Origin: Liolophura sinensis
Taxonomy: Eukaryota > Mollusca > Polyplacophora > Chitonida > Chitonidae
Assembly (NCBI RefSeq): GCF_032854445.1
Contig: NC_088295.1
Location: forward strand, 68,613,249-68,677,248
Direction: 5' to 3'
DNA length: 64,000 bases
In this document: positions 25,201-31,800 of the stretch, piece after piece
How positions within the stretch are numbered: the stretch's first letter is position 1
How the letters are laid out: each line of letters begins with the position of its first letter
Notes under the pieces: generated by a model
Databases searched by the model: none
What the model was told of the DNA's origin: nothing
Seen by the model: the letters and a program-made list of their open reading frames with translations, nothing else
Made by a program: the position numbers and the translations under genes

Positions 25201-28200
25201 GGTTCCCCTATTCTCACAGTCCACCAATGCGGTCACTGTGAGTTCAAGTCCAGCTCATGCTGGCTTCCTCTCCACTGTAAATTGGAAGGTCTGCCAGCAA
25301 CCTGTGGATGCTTGTGGGTTTCCCCCAGGCTCTACTTGGATTCCTGCCACTATAATGTTGCCCGCTGTCGTATGAGTGAAATATTTTTGAGTATGGCATG
25401 AAACACCAATCAAATAAATAAATAAATAAATAAATATTTTCATAGTCAATGGAGCCTTGATAAGTGGTAAGTAACGCTTCTTGTCTGCGGCTTCCATGGC
25501 CCTATTTTGTGGTCTTACATGCAGTTCTCTTAAAATGGCTGACCTAATTAAGCCAGTTATATTGGATCCAACCCCAGTCAGGTTGTCTTGTGTATTCAGA
25601 TTTGAGCACAACTTTTTTTTACTAGTAGTACAGTTTACTACAGTCTTTCCTTATCATTTCATTGTTAAATTTCATAGCCTGTTTAAAATGTACAGTTTTT
25701 ATGACGGTTGATTTGTTTACTGTTACAGGTGCTGGGCCGGGAGGTTTACACCAGTAACAACCAGCTTGGAGGCATCCAGATCATGCATAACAATGGGGTG
25801 TCTCATGATGTTGTCTCTGACGACTTTGAAGGTGTCTGTAAAGTGCTAAAATGGCTCTCTTTCATGCCACTGGTAAGCATATCTGGAACAGTATATACAT
25901 GTAATTGTACATGTAGAACTTGTTGGACCTTGACTCTTGTGCAGTATTTTTTATCTATTTTTTATTGTGAGGTAAACTGTTGGCTGTACCTGTAGTTTTA
26001 GAAAGTGTGGAAAGACTGTATTTTAAAGTAGTTGTCAGACAAATAATCTTTGTATTACCCATTCTTCCATTTCATATACACAGTGATCAGGTTGAAATGA
26101 AGACTTAGTGATACCCAAACTTTAGAAGCAATACCTTTGTTTGTAGTACAGGATTTAGAGGGTAGCTCGTGTCAGTATTCTGTTGAGGGTTGGAGTGCTG
26201 TGTCTGTTATGTATGTCACAAAATACCCTGTAAATTGCAGTGAAGGATGATTCTGTAATTAAATATATGTGTAGTGAAAACAAAATAATATACATGTAGC
26301 AGGTCTGAAATCTAGATGGAGGTATTAATATTGCTGAATGCACGTAGATGTAAGTTCCTGTGTGTTTCAGTGTCGTAATGGTCCCCTGGCCATGCTGAAA
26401 ATCCATGACCCTGTAGACCGTGAGATAGACTTCACCCCAACCAAGGCTCCTTACGACCCTCGCTGGATGCTGGCTGGCAGACCTCACCCAGGTGCTCCTG
26501 GCAGTTATTACAGTATTATTAATTCAATAACACCTTCAATTGCAATTGCATTTGCATACAGTGCTTCCTTTGATGAAAACTTTGCTTGTTTTTTTCTCTT
26601 TGTCCTTTAAATGCAAAATCTCACTGTTTAGCTAAAGCAATTTAAAGGAATTTAACTTTATGATGGAAGGAAACCGCACAGAGCCTGGGCTGAACCATCC
26701 TTTTTTGTAGTTAATAGTGTTTTTATGTATGTTGACAGACAAGCCTGTTGTCTGGCAAAGTGGATTCTTTGATCAGAATTCTTGGAATGAAATTCTCCAC
26801 CCTTGGGCACAGACTGTGGTTGTTGGAAGGGCTAGGTACATGTATAAATTACATATCTATAAATGTGTAAAAAAGAAAAATAAAGAAAGAAACAAAAAAA
26901 GGAAATATGTTTTATGTAATATTCCGCCTGTAGGATGGTTGTACCTGATTTACATTTGTGCTATTCCAGAATTCCTAGCTTGGTTTTATTAATTGAAGGG
27001 TCTATTGTGACTTCACCTTACATTTGTTTACCTGAAGGCTGAAAGGTTTTGTTCAGGTTAGATATGTCTATATATCACACACATCACGCTTTCACCTTTG
27101 TCTTGGATGCAGGCTGGGGGGTATACCTGTAGGCGTGGTGAGTGTTGAGACCCGCAGTGTGGAGCTAGTGGTGCCTGCTGACCCAGCCAACCTGGACTCT
27201 GAAACTAAGGTCAGCTCTCAACAAAGCTCGTGGAAATATTTGAGGTGTCTCTTTTTCTCAAGCTGTCATACATCAGGGCTTTGGTTGAATGCATTGGCCT
27301 TTGACAAAGGAGTCCAAGGATGCTGATAATGACCACATCATCGTCCTTGACATTACAAAGATGAACATCTGTTATACTTTTGCAAAACGATATTGGAAGA
27401 ATTTTGAGTAAAATGCCCATAAATTATTGATTAGATTGTCATTATGGTTATTGTACTTTTCAGGTCATTCAACAAGCTGGACAAGTTTGGTTCCCAGACT
27501 CTGCGTATAAAACTGCCCAGGCTATGATGGACTTCAACAGAGAAGAACTCCCATTGATGGTATTTGCGAACTGGAGAGGATTCTCTGGGGGAATGAAAGG
27601 TAATACTTGTGATAATGTTGGCCACACCAAAGTGCATTTTGTTTTCCATTTTCCATGAAGTTGTTTCATGTTAATGAATGTGTATCTCTGAAATTTTTGA
27701 TTACACTGTGTTCACCGTCTGAGAGATGATATAAGGATCATTCTATGATGCAGAGATATCAAGAGTTCCAGATTTTTAATTAATTTCTGTTGTTAGTACA
27801 GTTCTTTTAGCTATCAGTTTCTCCCAAATTGGTCATTGAAGCTATACCCAAAGGGCCTAGTGCCGTTGATGGTCTGAGAAGGAATTTTAATGTTCACGGA
27901 AGCCAATAGACTGTGATTTATATACATGTAAACTAAGTTCTCTAAAATGCATTATATAATGATCAAAGCTCCCTGGGGTCTTATTTGACATTGGGTATGA
28001 ACTCTGGTTTCAGATATGTATGACCAGGTGCTGAAGTTTGGATCGTATATAGTGGACTCGTTGCGTGAATACAAGCAGCCTGTCCTGATCTACATACCCC
28101 CATTCGCGGAGGTGCGAGGTGGGGCATGGGTTGTGGTGGATCCCAGCATTAATCCCAGCTACATGGAGATGTATGCTGATGAACTCAGTCGGTGAGGGCT

Positions 28201-31200
28201 TGTTATTAACTCCAGGTTTTACAGCAAAGACATTTCTGTGGGACAAAATGCTATCGCTACTCACTGAGGTCATTTCTGTACTGAATATAACCTATTTTTT
28301 GGGCAGCGGCTGTTAAAACAAAATTGAGGAAATGCTTTCCTTTGTTGTATCATGTGCACTGAAGTTTTCTTAGTGCGTGATAAGAACTTACATGTTAATA
28401 AAGATTGGCACTTCAAAAATGCATAAAATGAATCAGGGTATATGCAGTTTTGAGAGAAGACATTTGCGTTGCTTTGCTATATTTGGCAGTTTGGAAGTCC
28501 TATTAAGGTTTCCAGCATTGTCAGCTTTTAGGTTAACAGCATCGCCTGTTCTCTTACCGATACCATCTGCTACTGTTACCATCTGTTATTCAGTAACCAT
28601 TACCGTCTTTTATTCTGTTACCATTACCATCTGCCATTCTCTACCATTACCATCTGCCATTCTCTTACCATTGCCATCTGTTGTTCAGTAACCATTACCG
28701 TCTGTTTTTCTGTTACCATTACCATCTGTTCTTCTCTTACTTTTACAATCTGCTATTCTCTTACTGTTACGATCTGTTATTCTGTTACCATTACCATCTG
28801 TTATTCTGTTGCCATAACCATCCGTTATTCTGTTACCAGTGGTGGAGTGTTAGAACCTGAGGGAACAGTGGAGATAAAGTTCCGGCGTAAGGATTTAGAC
28901 AAATCGATCCGACGCCTCGACCCTGTGTGTCGCCGCCTGGTGGAGAAGCTGAACACCCCTGACCTAGGACCAGACGAGAAGGTACAGCTGGAGGGAGAGC
29001 TGCTGAAGAGGATGGAGAAGCTACTGCCCATATATCACACGGTGGCCGTGCAGTTTGCTGATCTCCATGATACAGCCGGCCGGATGGAGGAGAAAGGAGT
29101 AATCTCTGTAAGTATTGAGTCTCACAAAGTATGAAGTTTTCACTCAGTGATTTCAGTAATCTTGAATATACATGTAACTGAAGACAAGGATAGAAGAATA
29201 TATGACACTTGTAAGCAAGAAAGCTTTCACATATGTCATTGAATTGTAATGAGTTTGAAATGCCTGGTATTGCAGAAACTATCACACATAAGACACCGTT
29301 GTTAACCTCCTGGCACTTAAGTGTTCTTATGTCTGCCTCAGATCCTAACCAGTTCACTTGCCACACATTTACTTGAGTTCACCTATTAATATTTTCAAAT
29401 CATATTTTCTAATCAAGCTTATGTTATAACACTACAGATTTATTGTCCATCATGTGCTACTGTACTTCAAGCCAAGGCTTTGAAAGAAATGTTGTGGTTT
29501 TAATAGTTATCCTAAATTTCCTGTCCTGCAGTAATTGCTAAATTAAGAGCTGTTATAACACTACACCTCACAGAGGCTTTACTACAGCAGCTTCGCATCA
29601 AAATTAGGTGTTTTCTGTATGTCGGATGTAATGCTGACTGACACTTCTCTTCAACAGCGTATTTTACAATGGCGGACCAGTCGCAAATTCTTCTACTGGC
29701 GGCTACGTCGCCTATTGTTGGAGGGTGGTCTGAAGAAGAAGATGCGAGAGGTTACAGACGCGAGCGAGGGTCAGCTGCACTCCATGTTAGGGCGCTGGTT
29801 CGTAGAGGACCAGGGGACTGTTAATGTAAGGGCACAACATTATGTATGACACTAAAACTTCAATATGCAAGGCATTCCATTAACTCACCCACAGCAGGCT
29901 TCAGGCAACCATGCCTATGGTCATGTGTTTCCCTTCTGCTCTGTCCGTTTTTTTTCTGACACTAATTCTGGCCGTTGTCCTGACTCGTAGCAAGTGGCTA
30001 GCTATCACGTGTTAAATGGGATCACAATCACAAAGACAAAAATACAATATAGGGTGGAGCCCACTGCATTTGTACTTTTTCTATCTGTCTTAATTCATGA
30101 CATGTGAGTAGTGAAAAAGGGAGGGTGAAGGGTTGGTTAATTTTTGGTCACATTATGGCCTTCAATTGTGTTTGTACTATTTTATCGTTAACCTGCTATT
30201 TTCAATGTTATCAGTCATATCAGTGGGAGAATGACGAGGCTGCAGTAGCCTGGCTGGATGATCAGCTGAATGGCGAGCCGACCAAGAAGTCTGTCATAGA
30301 AAATCTACGCTGTCTACAGAGGGAGCATGTGACACAGCAAATCAGGAAGTAAGTCTCTGTGTACATGTGTTTTCAGGATAAATGAGGACATTGGTGGTGT
30401 TGCGCTAGTGAAAATAGGACACATTTGGGTAATTAATATAAGCTAGTAACCTAATGGACTAGTGCTGCCTGGTGCTCAACATAGACAAGGCATTCAGAGA
30501 ATACCAGTAGCTTGCCAGATTGACCATTTTGTAAAACTGCATAATGTTTAAGTCATGTGATACGTTCAAAAACTTACATCTAAACCAAAAAAAAAAAAAA
30601 GTAGAATGATTGTCACTGTCATACAAAGATATTATCCTCTAATTATTTAGTGCCAAGATCTTGCCATTAAATCAAGATGAAAGACCAAAATTATTATACT
30701 GTCACGACTATGAGTGTTTATCGTATGTGTAAGGATTGCAGAGCAGTGACTTCATGTGTTATCAAAGGTCTTTGATGTGCAAATCACGAACTGCACTTCA
30801 CAGTCCATGTTCTATGGGAGGCAATTGCAGCCCTGTGAATAGCTGAACAAAATGCTGAGCTTTGAGGTAAGACTTCTTGGTCAAATCGCTACTGATAGTT
30901 GACTGTCGGTGTACTGTGGGTGACCACTGCAACTTCGTAAGGTGAGCTAATAAAGCTTGACCAAGTTGAGGTTGACCCAGAGTCAGTTGAATTTGGAAGG
31001 ATGGGTCTCATGTCTGGTGTCTGCAGTAAGGTAGTCCAGTGAGGCAACACCGCAGATATATTGGGAATGGGACTGGGAATATTGAATAAAATGATCTTTC
31101 ACTTTTCATCTTTTCATGTAGGCCCCCCCCCCCCCCCCCCAAAAAAAAAAAAAAAGATAGACAAACCCTAATACTTTCAGGTTTTGTGCCTGAAGGGCCA

Positions 31201-31634
31201 TGGTGAATAGGCTACAATGCAAGTGGGCAGAAAAGAGTCGTGTTAGCTTTAGCCCAATATTACTTTTCTTTAGTGATTTATGAAGCATAATGAGGCTTCA
31301 TGAGGGTACCATTACCAGGTGCTGCTGTCTTACACAAGTTTCTTCATGGGCTAAGCTTCTGAAGAACAGTTGTAAGTTGTAACTGTAAATTCGTTAGGGT
31401 GGAAATTGTGATATTTTTTTTAATGTTTTGTTACTCTTAAGTATGGCAGAGAATACCAGTCAAATAAATAAATAAATGAATGAATGTTTTGTTGTTTGCA
31501 GATTAATTCAAGACAACCCAGACGTGGCCATGGATTCTATTATTCACATCACGCAGAACATCTCAGCAAGTCAGCGGACAGAGCTTATTAACATCCTCAG
31601 TAACAGACCAGGGTCTTCAACATCATCTTCATGA
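6607..31634 (+). CDS. ACC: Acetyl-CoA carboxylase, C-terminal half (30 exons)
   Basis: Multidomain ACC carboxylates acetyl-CoA to malonyl-CoA, the committed step of fatty-acid synthesis in the cytosol; in vertebrates a second isoform sits on mitochondria. Thirty exons with GT-AG borders join in continuous phase to about 1,254 codons ending at TGA 31632-31634, and they follow animal ACC1/ACC2 collinearly. Exons 1-13 form the central region and exons 14-30 the carboxyltransferase (CT) domain. CT landmarks include [34 protein letters not shown] and ANWRGFSGG. Biotin carboxylase and biotin-carrier exons must lie before position 1. The protein lacks the short insertion that I recall in human ACC1 just before the FPK(F/Y)(F/Y)T(F/Y)RAR motif, so it resembles ACC2 there. 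The start codon and promoter are outside the window. I am sure of the family; individual borders could shift by a few bases. Confidence 0.97.
6903..6990. repeat. Short 12-bp tandem repeat
   Basis: CATGTGGTCATCATGTGGTC alternates with CAACATGTGGTC for about seven copies, in ACC intron 1. Confidence 0.85.
7053..7277 (+). mobile_element. tRNA-headed SINE, internally deleted
   Basis: The head GGCTCATTTGGTTAGCGCGC is tRNA box A-like and GAGATCAAGTCC is box B-like. The body goes from GTCCAGC directly to TGCGGATGGTCATGG, lacking about 45 bp present in other copies. It ends in TAAATAAATAAATAAATG. Confidence 0.85.
7454..7543 (+). CDS. ACC: ACC exon 2
   Basis: 30 codons, phase 0 to 0, acceptor TTTTGTCAG and donor GAG|GTGAGT. 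It contains the motif VRMAALE, conserved in animal ACC central regions. The open frame that extends before and after it is intron. Confidence 0.95.
8485..8606 (+). CDS. ACC: ACC exon 3
   Basis: 122 nt, phase 0 to 2, acceptor TGGACAG and donor AACAG|GTGAGT. It reads [12 protein letters not shown] and ends FYLPSSHPN, matching human VYVRRAYIAYEL and MLPTSHPN. Confidence 0.95.
9096..9345 (-). mobile_element. Full-length tRNA-headed SINE
   Basis: Minus orientation. It begins on the plus strand with the reverse tail (TTTGATTGGTGTTTTACACC) and ends with the reverse tRNA-like head (CTAACCGACTCGGCCAAAGA). It lies in ACC intron 3. Confidence 0.85.
9382..9531 (+). CDS. ACC: ACC exon 4
   Basis: 150 nt, phase 2 to 2, after GTACCCAG and before the donor ACAAG|GTAAGC. 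It encodes the variable stretch that ends [18 protein letters not shown], aligning to human CQRMGGMVSFRTFEDF. A minus-strand SINE ends only about 40 bp upstream of the acceptor. Confidence 0.93.
10018..10180. repeat. 160-bp duplicated segment, copy 1
   Basis: TGATCTGCTATCTATGGCAA through TTTCCCAGATATATGTAGTT occurs again at 12355-12515 with only a few mismatches, both in ACC introns and in the same direction, about 2,337 bp apart. Confidence 0.85.
10578..10695 (+). CDS. ACC: ACC exon 5
   Basis: 118 nt, phase 2 to 0, acceptor TTCGTAG and donor CACAG|GTGAGG. It encodes an acidic variable segment, SFDTLMERF to DDEATQ, that corresponds to the serine/proline-rich linker of vertebrate ACC. It is the least conserved exon here, but phase fits on both sides. 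Confidence 0.88.
10840..11109 (+). mobile_element. Full-length tRNA-headed SINE
   Basis: The head is GTGGCTCAGTTGGTTAGTGC, the box B-like segment GAGTTCAAGTCC, and the tail TTGAGTACGGCATAAAACATC plus AAATA repeats. It includes the GGCTTCCTCTCTGGCCGTAC body that is missing from the copy at 7053. Confidence 0.9.
11871..11968 (+). mobile_element. Fragment of a second SINE-like family
   Basis: CGTTATATGACTGAAAAATT then ACGTTAAACCCCAAGCACTC and a CTCACTCA tail. A related reverse-strand tail is tandemly repeated at 53585-53720. Confidence 0.5.
12040..12108 (+). mobile_element. SINE 3' fragment
   Basis: GTATAAGTGAAATATTCTTG, then the tail GGCGTAAAACACCAATCAAA. 5' truncated. Confidence 0.7.
12224..12331 (+). 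CDS. ACC: ACC exon 6
   Basis: 36 codons, phase 0 to 0, acceptor GTGTTACAG and donor AAAG|GTATCT. It reads [18 protein letters not shown], matching human DEPIHILNVAIK. A 160-bp segment that also occurs in intron 4 begins just after this donor. Confidence 0.93.
12355..12515. repeat. 160-bp duplicated segment, copy 2
   Basis: Second copy of the segment at 10018. It begins about 24 bp after the donor of ACC exon 6. Confidence 0.85.
12628..12684 (+). CDS. ACC: ACC exon 7
   Basis: 19 codons, phase 0 to 0, acceptor TTCTTTCAG and donor AGG|GTAAGT. It reads [12 protein letters not shown], the IRR(I/L/V)TFL segment of ACC. The next exon resumes at FPKYYTY, so the short ACC1-type insertion is absent. 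Confidence 0.9.
12903..12944 (+). CDS. ACC: ACC exon 8 (42 nt)
   Basis: A very short exon of 14 codons, phase 0 to 0, acceptor TGTTTTGCAG and donor TTTGAT|GTAAGT. It reads [14 protein letters not shown], equivalent to human REFPKFFTFRARDK. Confidence 0.92.
13256..13283. repeat. (GT)n microsatellite
   Basis: Fourteen GT units in ACC intron 8. Confidence 0.95.
13461..13598 (+). CDS. ACC: ACC exon 9
   Basis: 46 codons, phase 0 to 0, acceptor AATGTTTCAG and donor GCAAAG|GTCAGA. It contains [17 protein letters not shown] and MRNFDL, nearly identical to human ACC. Confidence 0.96.
13890..13970 (+). CDS. ACC: ACC exon 10
   Basis: 27 codons, phase 0 to 0, acceptor GATTTCCAG and donor ACAAAG|GTAATG. 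It reads [20 protein letters not shown], which differs from human by about one residue. Confidence 0.96.
14207..14296 (+). CDS. ACC: ACC exon 11
   Basis: 30 codons, phase 0 to 0, acceptor GGTATTACAG and donor CCATAT|GTAGGT. It reads [20 protein letters not shown]. Two alternative copies of the following exon, at 14813 and 15033, can both be joined to it without changing frame. Confidence 0.95.
14345..14565 (+). mobile_element. Dispersed repeat, probably MITE (copy A)
   Basis: CAATTTTTGGACAGATATTA through GCAGACCAGATGTCCCAAAA resembles 56878-57110 over its whole length, including AATTCTTC near the start. Diverged; no coding. Confidence 0.5.
14813..14872 (+). CDS. ACC: Candidate alternative copy of ACC exon 12 (12a)
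   Basis: 60 nt, 20 codons, phase 0 to 0, flanked by a good acceptor (GATTTCAG) and donor (CGTCAG|GTCAGA). The translation has the core DGNDIFLNF, a clear relative of DCNHIFLNF in the standard exon 160 bp downstream, but the tail is different (TTFEMEPRQ). Phase and length allow it to replace exon 12 or be included with it; replacement would keep the protein collinear with other ACCs. It may also be a non-functional duplicate. There is no stop codon and both splice sites are intact. Confidence 0.6.
15033..15104 (+). CDS. ACC: ACC exon 12 (standard copy)
   Basis: 24 codons, phase 0 to 0, acceptor CTTGTTGCAG and donor GCAAG|GTAATT. It reads [16 protein letters not shown] and then SDPSK, matching human [15 protein letters not shown] and MDPSK, so this is the canonical copy of the pair. 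Confidence 0.95.
15105..18200. other. ACC intron 12
   Basis: 3.1 kb. I see no exon in 15105-16800; it is AT-rich single-copy sequence. The remainder is the 30-bp repeat array. Confidence 0.7.
16803..17940. repeat. 30-bp minisatellite (about 37 units)
   Basis: Unit close to ACATCCACATCTGTAATAAA followed by GCACACTAGT, exactly 30 bp in the central part. Because 30 is divisible by three, both strands show long repeated frames that are not genes. Confidence 0.95.
18201..18404 (+). CDS. ACC: ACC exon 13
   Basis: 68 codons, phase 0 to 0, acceptor GCATGTGTAG and donor GGACAG|GTGAGT. It contains [20 protein letters not shown] and [19 protein letters not shown], nearly identical to human. It follows a 3.1-kb intron filled with 30-bp repeats. 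Confidence 0.97.
18953..19108 (+). CDS. ACC: ACC exon 14 (start of CT domain)
   Basis: 52 codons, phase 0 to 0, acceptor TTTCTCAG and donor AGACAG|GTGAGA. It contains [17 protein letters not shown] and [14 protein letters not shown]. By comparison with the yeast CT structure this is where the carboxyltransferase N-lobe starts. Confidence 0.96.
19843..19989 (+). CDS. ACC: ACC exon 15
   Basis: 49 codons, phase 0 to 0, acceptor TTGTCCAG and donor GAATGAG|GTGAGT. It reads [20 protein letters not shown] and ends GENE, equivalent to human GGNE before IGMVAW. The last 37 codons are repeated almost exactly 143 bp downstream. Confidence 0.93.
20022..20132 (+). pseudogene. Tandem partial copy of ACC exon 15 (15b)
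   Basis: 111 nt that repeat the last 37 codons of exon 15 with about 7 mismatches. The frame is open and the copy keeps its donor (AATAAG|GTGAGT) plus an AG at the left edge (ATACACCAG), but the last residues change from GENE to KENK. Only 32 nt separate it from the exon 15 donor, too short for normal splicing between them, and read-through from exon 15 shifts frame to a stop. Most likely an unused or alternative copy. Confidence 0.65.
21014..21145 (+). CDS. ACC: ACC exon 16 (CT domain)
   Basis: 44 codons, phase 0 to 0, acceptor TTTGAACAG and donor TTTAAG|GTGTGT. It reads [20 protein letters not shown] and [14 protein letters not shown], matching human. Confidence 0.97.
21372..21509 (+). CDS. 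ACC: ACC exon 17 (CT domain)
   Basis: 46 codons, phase 0 to 0, acceptor TTCCAATAG and donor GATAAG|GTAGGG. It contains [20 protein letters not shown]. In the yeast enzyme this loop lines the CT active site (Ala1627 region). Confidence 0.97.
21727..21847 (+). CDS. ACC: ACC exon 18 (CT domain)
   Basis: 121 nt, phase 0 to 1, acceptor TTTTACAG and donor ATCATAG|GTTAGT. It contains [12 protein letters not shown] and ends [10 protein letters not shown], where the glycine is split with exon 19. The last ~30 nt and the donor are the founder sequence of the 45-bp minisatellite that follows. Confidence 0.96.
21848..22665. repeat. 45-bp minisatellite seeded at the ACC exon 18 donor
   Basis: About 18 units of GGTTAGTATGAGAGG, then AAGGCCAGATACAGG and ATCACAGATATCATA. 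The first unit overlaps the true exon 18 end, so each unit repeats the last ~30 nt of the exon plus its GTTAGT donor. Degenerate copies continue to about 23080. The 305-codon minus-strand frame here is a product of the 45-bp period. Confidence 0.95.
22850..23080. repeat. Degenerate copies of the 45-bp unit
   Basis: TAGTATGTGAGGGAGGCCAG and several decayed relatives with changed spacing, separated from the main array by about 190 bp of unrelated sequence. Confidence 0.8.
23203..23300 (+). CDS. ACC: ACC exon 19 (CT domain)
   Basis: 98 nt, phase 1 to 0, acceptor CTGTTCAG and donor AACCTG|GTAAGT. It reads [20 protein letters not shown], the conserved GSGMIAGE loop of CT. It resumes the frame exactly after the 1.35-kb repeat-filled intron. 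Confidence 0.97.
23485..23681. mobile_element. MITE-like element with terminal inverted repeats
   Basis: The left end CTGTAATTCTTCAACCTTTT and right end AAAAAGACTGAAGAATTAGAG are inverted repeats of about 20-25 bp, possibly flanked by TA. About 195 bp, non-coding. A related sequence begins at 43180. Confidence 0.65.
23882..23956 (-). mobile_element. SINE head fragment
   Basis: Reverse of the tRNA-like head: AGAGGCTTCTGGGTTGTTGC and GGCTAACCACCTAGGCCACG. Body and tail absent. Confidence 0.55.
24063..24173 (+). CDS. ACC: ACC exon 20 (CT active site)
   Basis: 37 codons, phase 0 to 0, acceptor CCCTGTAG and donor AACAAG|GTAATT. It reads [18 protein letters not shown] and then GAGALNK. The Arg of [10 protein letters not shown] is equivalent to yeast Arg1731, one of the two arginines implicated in CT catalysis. 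The exon end plus donor seeds a 60-bp minisatellite in the next intron. Confidence 0.97.
24174..25120. repeat. 60-bp minisatellite seeded at the ACC exon 20 donor
   Basis: About 15 units of AAAGGTAATTCTTGATTATC, CTCATTGATAGTCAGGGACA and TGACTACAGGTCCTCTCAAC. The first unit starts at the true junction AACAAG|GTAATT, so each later unit carries AACAAAG|GTAATT or GTATTT, a near copy of the exon end and donor. Confidence 0.95.
25190..25437 (+). mobile_element. SINE with diverged head
   Basis: Contains CACCAATGCGGTCACTGTGA, GTTCAAGTCCAGCTCATGCT and the tail GGCATGAAACACCAATCAAA with five AAATA units. The first part of the head is replaced. Confidence 0.8.
25729..25872 (+). CDS. ACC: ACC exon 21 (CT domain)
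   Basis: 48 codons, phase 0 to 0, acceptor ACTGTTACAG and donor CCACTG|GTAAGC. It contains [20 protein letters not shown] and DDFEGV, invariant in animal CT domains. Confidence 0.97.
26371..26491 (+). CDS. ACC: ACC exon 22 (CT domain)
   Basis: 121 nt, phase 0 to 1, acceptor GTGTTTCAG and donor CACCCAG|GTGCTC. It contains [13 protein letters not shown], the end of the CT N-lobe. Its first residues (CRNGPLAML) are variable, as in other ACCs. Confidence 0.95.
26655..26700 (-). mobile_element. Short SINE fragment
   Basis: TTATGATGGAAGGAAACCGC, then ACAGAGCCTGGGCTGAACC, similar to the reverse SINE body. Very short. Confidence 0.4.
26739..26835 (+). CDS. ACC: ACC exon 23 (CT domain)
   Basis: 97 nt, phase 1 to 2, acceptor GTTGACAG and donor GGGCTAG|GTACAT. 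It reads [14 protein letters not shown] and then [12 protein letters not shown], matching human SGFFDYGSFSEI and [12 protein letters not shown]. Confidence 0.95.
27113..27209 (+). CDS. ACC: ACC exon 24 (CT domain)
   Basis: 97 nt, phase 2 to 0, acceptor TGGATGCAG and donor ACTAAG|GTCAGC. It contains LGGIPVGV and [13 protein letters not shown], nearly identical to human. Confidence 0.96.
27464..27599 (+). CDS. ACC: ACC exon 25 (CT active site)
   Basis: 136 nt, phase 0 to 1, acceptor CTTTTCAG and donor GAAAG|GTAATA. It reads [20 protein letters not shown] and [17 protein letters not shown]. The Arg of NWRGFSGG is the equivalent of yeast Arg1954, which contacts the carboxyl substrate. Confidence 0.97.
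28014..28191 (+). CDS. ACC: ACC exon 26 (CT domain)
   Basis: 178 nt, phase 1 to 2, acceptor GGTTTCAG and donor CAGTCG|GTGAGG. It contains [26 protein letters not shown] and EMYADE, in line with human. Confidence 0.96.
28530..28838. repeat. Degenerate pyrimidine-rich tandem repeat running into an acceptor
   Basis: Units like ATTCTGTTACCATTACCATC repeat at about 21-24 bp. The last one, TATTCTGTTACCAG, is the 3' splice site of ACC exon 27. Confidence 0.85.
28840..29107 (+). CDS. ACC: ACC exon 27 (CT domain)
   Basis: 268 nt, phase 2 to 0, acceptor TGTTACCAG and donor ATCTCT|GTAAGT. It contains [30 protein letters not shown] and EKGVIS. The acceptor is itself the last unit of a degenerate CTGTTACCATTAC repeat. 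Confidence 0.97.
29658..29825 (+). CDS. ACC: ACC exon 28 (CT domain)
   Basis: 56 codons, phase 0 to 0, acceptor TCTTCAACAG and donor GTTAAT|GTAAGG. It reads [20 protein letters not shown] and [13 protein letters not shown], matching human [13 protein letters not shown] and RRWFVEVEGTVK. Confidence 0.96.
29885..29990 (+). mobile_element. Diverged SINE body fragment
   Basis: CAACCATGCCTATGGTCATG, TTTCCCTTCTGCTCTGTCC and ATTCTGGCCGTTGTC follow the order of the SINE middle region. Confidence 0.5.
30215..30348 (+). CDS. ACC: ACC exon 29
   Basis: 134 nt, phase 0 to 2, acceptor ATGTTATCAG and donor AGGAA|GTAAGT. It reads [17 protein letters not shown], aligned with human VWDNNKDLAEWLEKQL, and it ends VTQQIRK. 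Confidence 0.94.
30486..30765. mobile_element. Dispersed repeat, copy 1
   Basis: AAGGCATTCAGAGAATACCA, then TTTGTAAAACTGCATAATGT, TATCCTCTAATTATTTAGTG and GACCAAAATTATTATACTGT occur in the same order at 61122-61310. Type unknown; interrupted by poly-A here. Confidence 0.75.
31123..31155. repeat. Poly-C/poly-A tract
   Basis: About 18 C followed by 15 A in ACC intron 29. Homopolymers like this are prone to sequencing error. Confidence 0.9.
31428..31488 (+). mobile_element. SINE tail fragment
   Basis: CTTAAGTATGGCAGAGAATA then CAGTCAAATAAATAAATAAA, just upstream of the last ACC acceptor. Confidence 0.55.
31502..31634 (+). CDS. ACC: ACC exon 30, C-terminus
   Basis: 133 nt, phase 2 to the stop codon TGA, acceptor GTTGTTTGCAG. 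It reads [14 protein letters not shown], equivalent to human [14 protein letters not shown], and ends in a short Ser/Thr tail after ILSNRPG. A SINE tail fragment lies just upstream of the acceptor. Confidence 0.96.
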
Positions 31635-31650
31635 AGAAAGGATGGTCGAA

Positions 31651-31800
31651 GGGGAGATAATCAGTGCCTTCCAGACAACCTGGTGAGGCCATGGATTCCA
31701 TCATTCATATCACAGAACATAATCAACATCCCCTGTACAAAATCACGGTTATTCATAACCAAGCATGTGTTCCAAGGGGAGATAACCAGTGCCAATGGCG
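31651..31800 (+). pseudogene. Decayed duplicate of ACC last-exon sequence in the 3' UTR
   Basis: About 40 bp after the ACC stop, the stretch from 31673 repeats exon 30: AGACAACC, then a frame reading [10 protein letters not shown] that parallels [10 protein letters not shown]. It diverges after about 55 bp. A second short repeat, GGGGAGATAA(T/C)CAGTGCC, occurs at 31651 and 31776. No independent splice acceptor is convincing, so it is a relic duplicate inside the 3' UTR. Confidence 0.6.
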
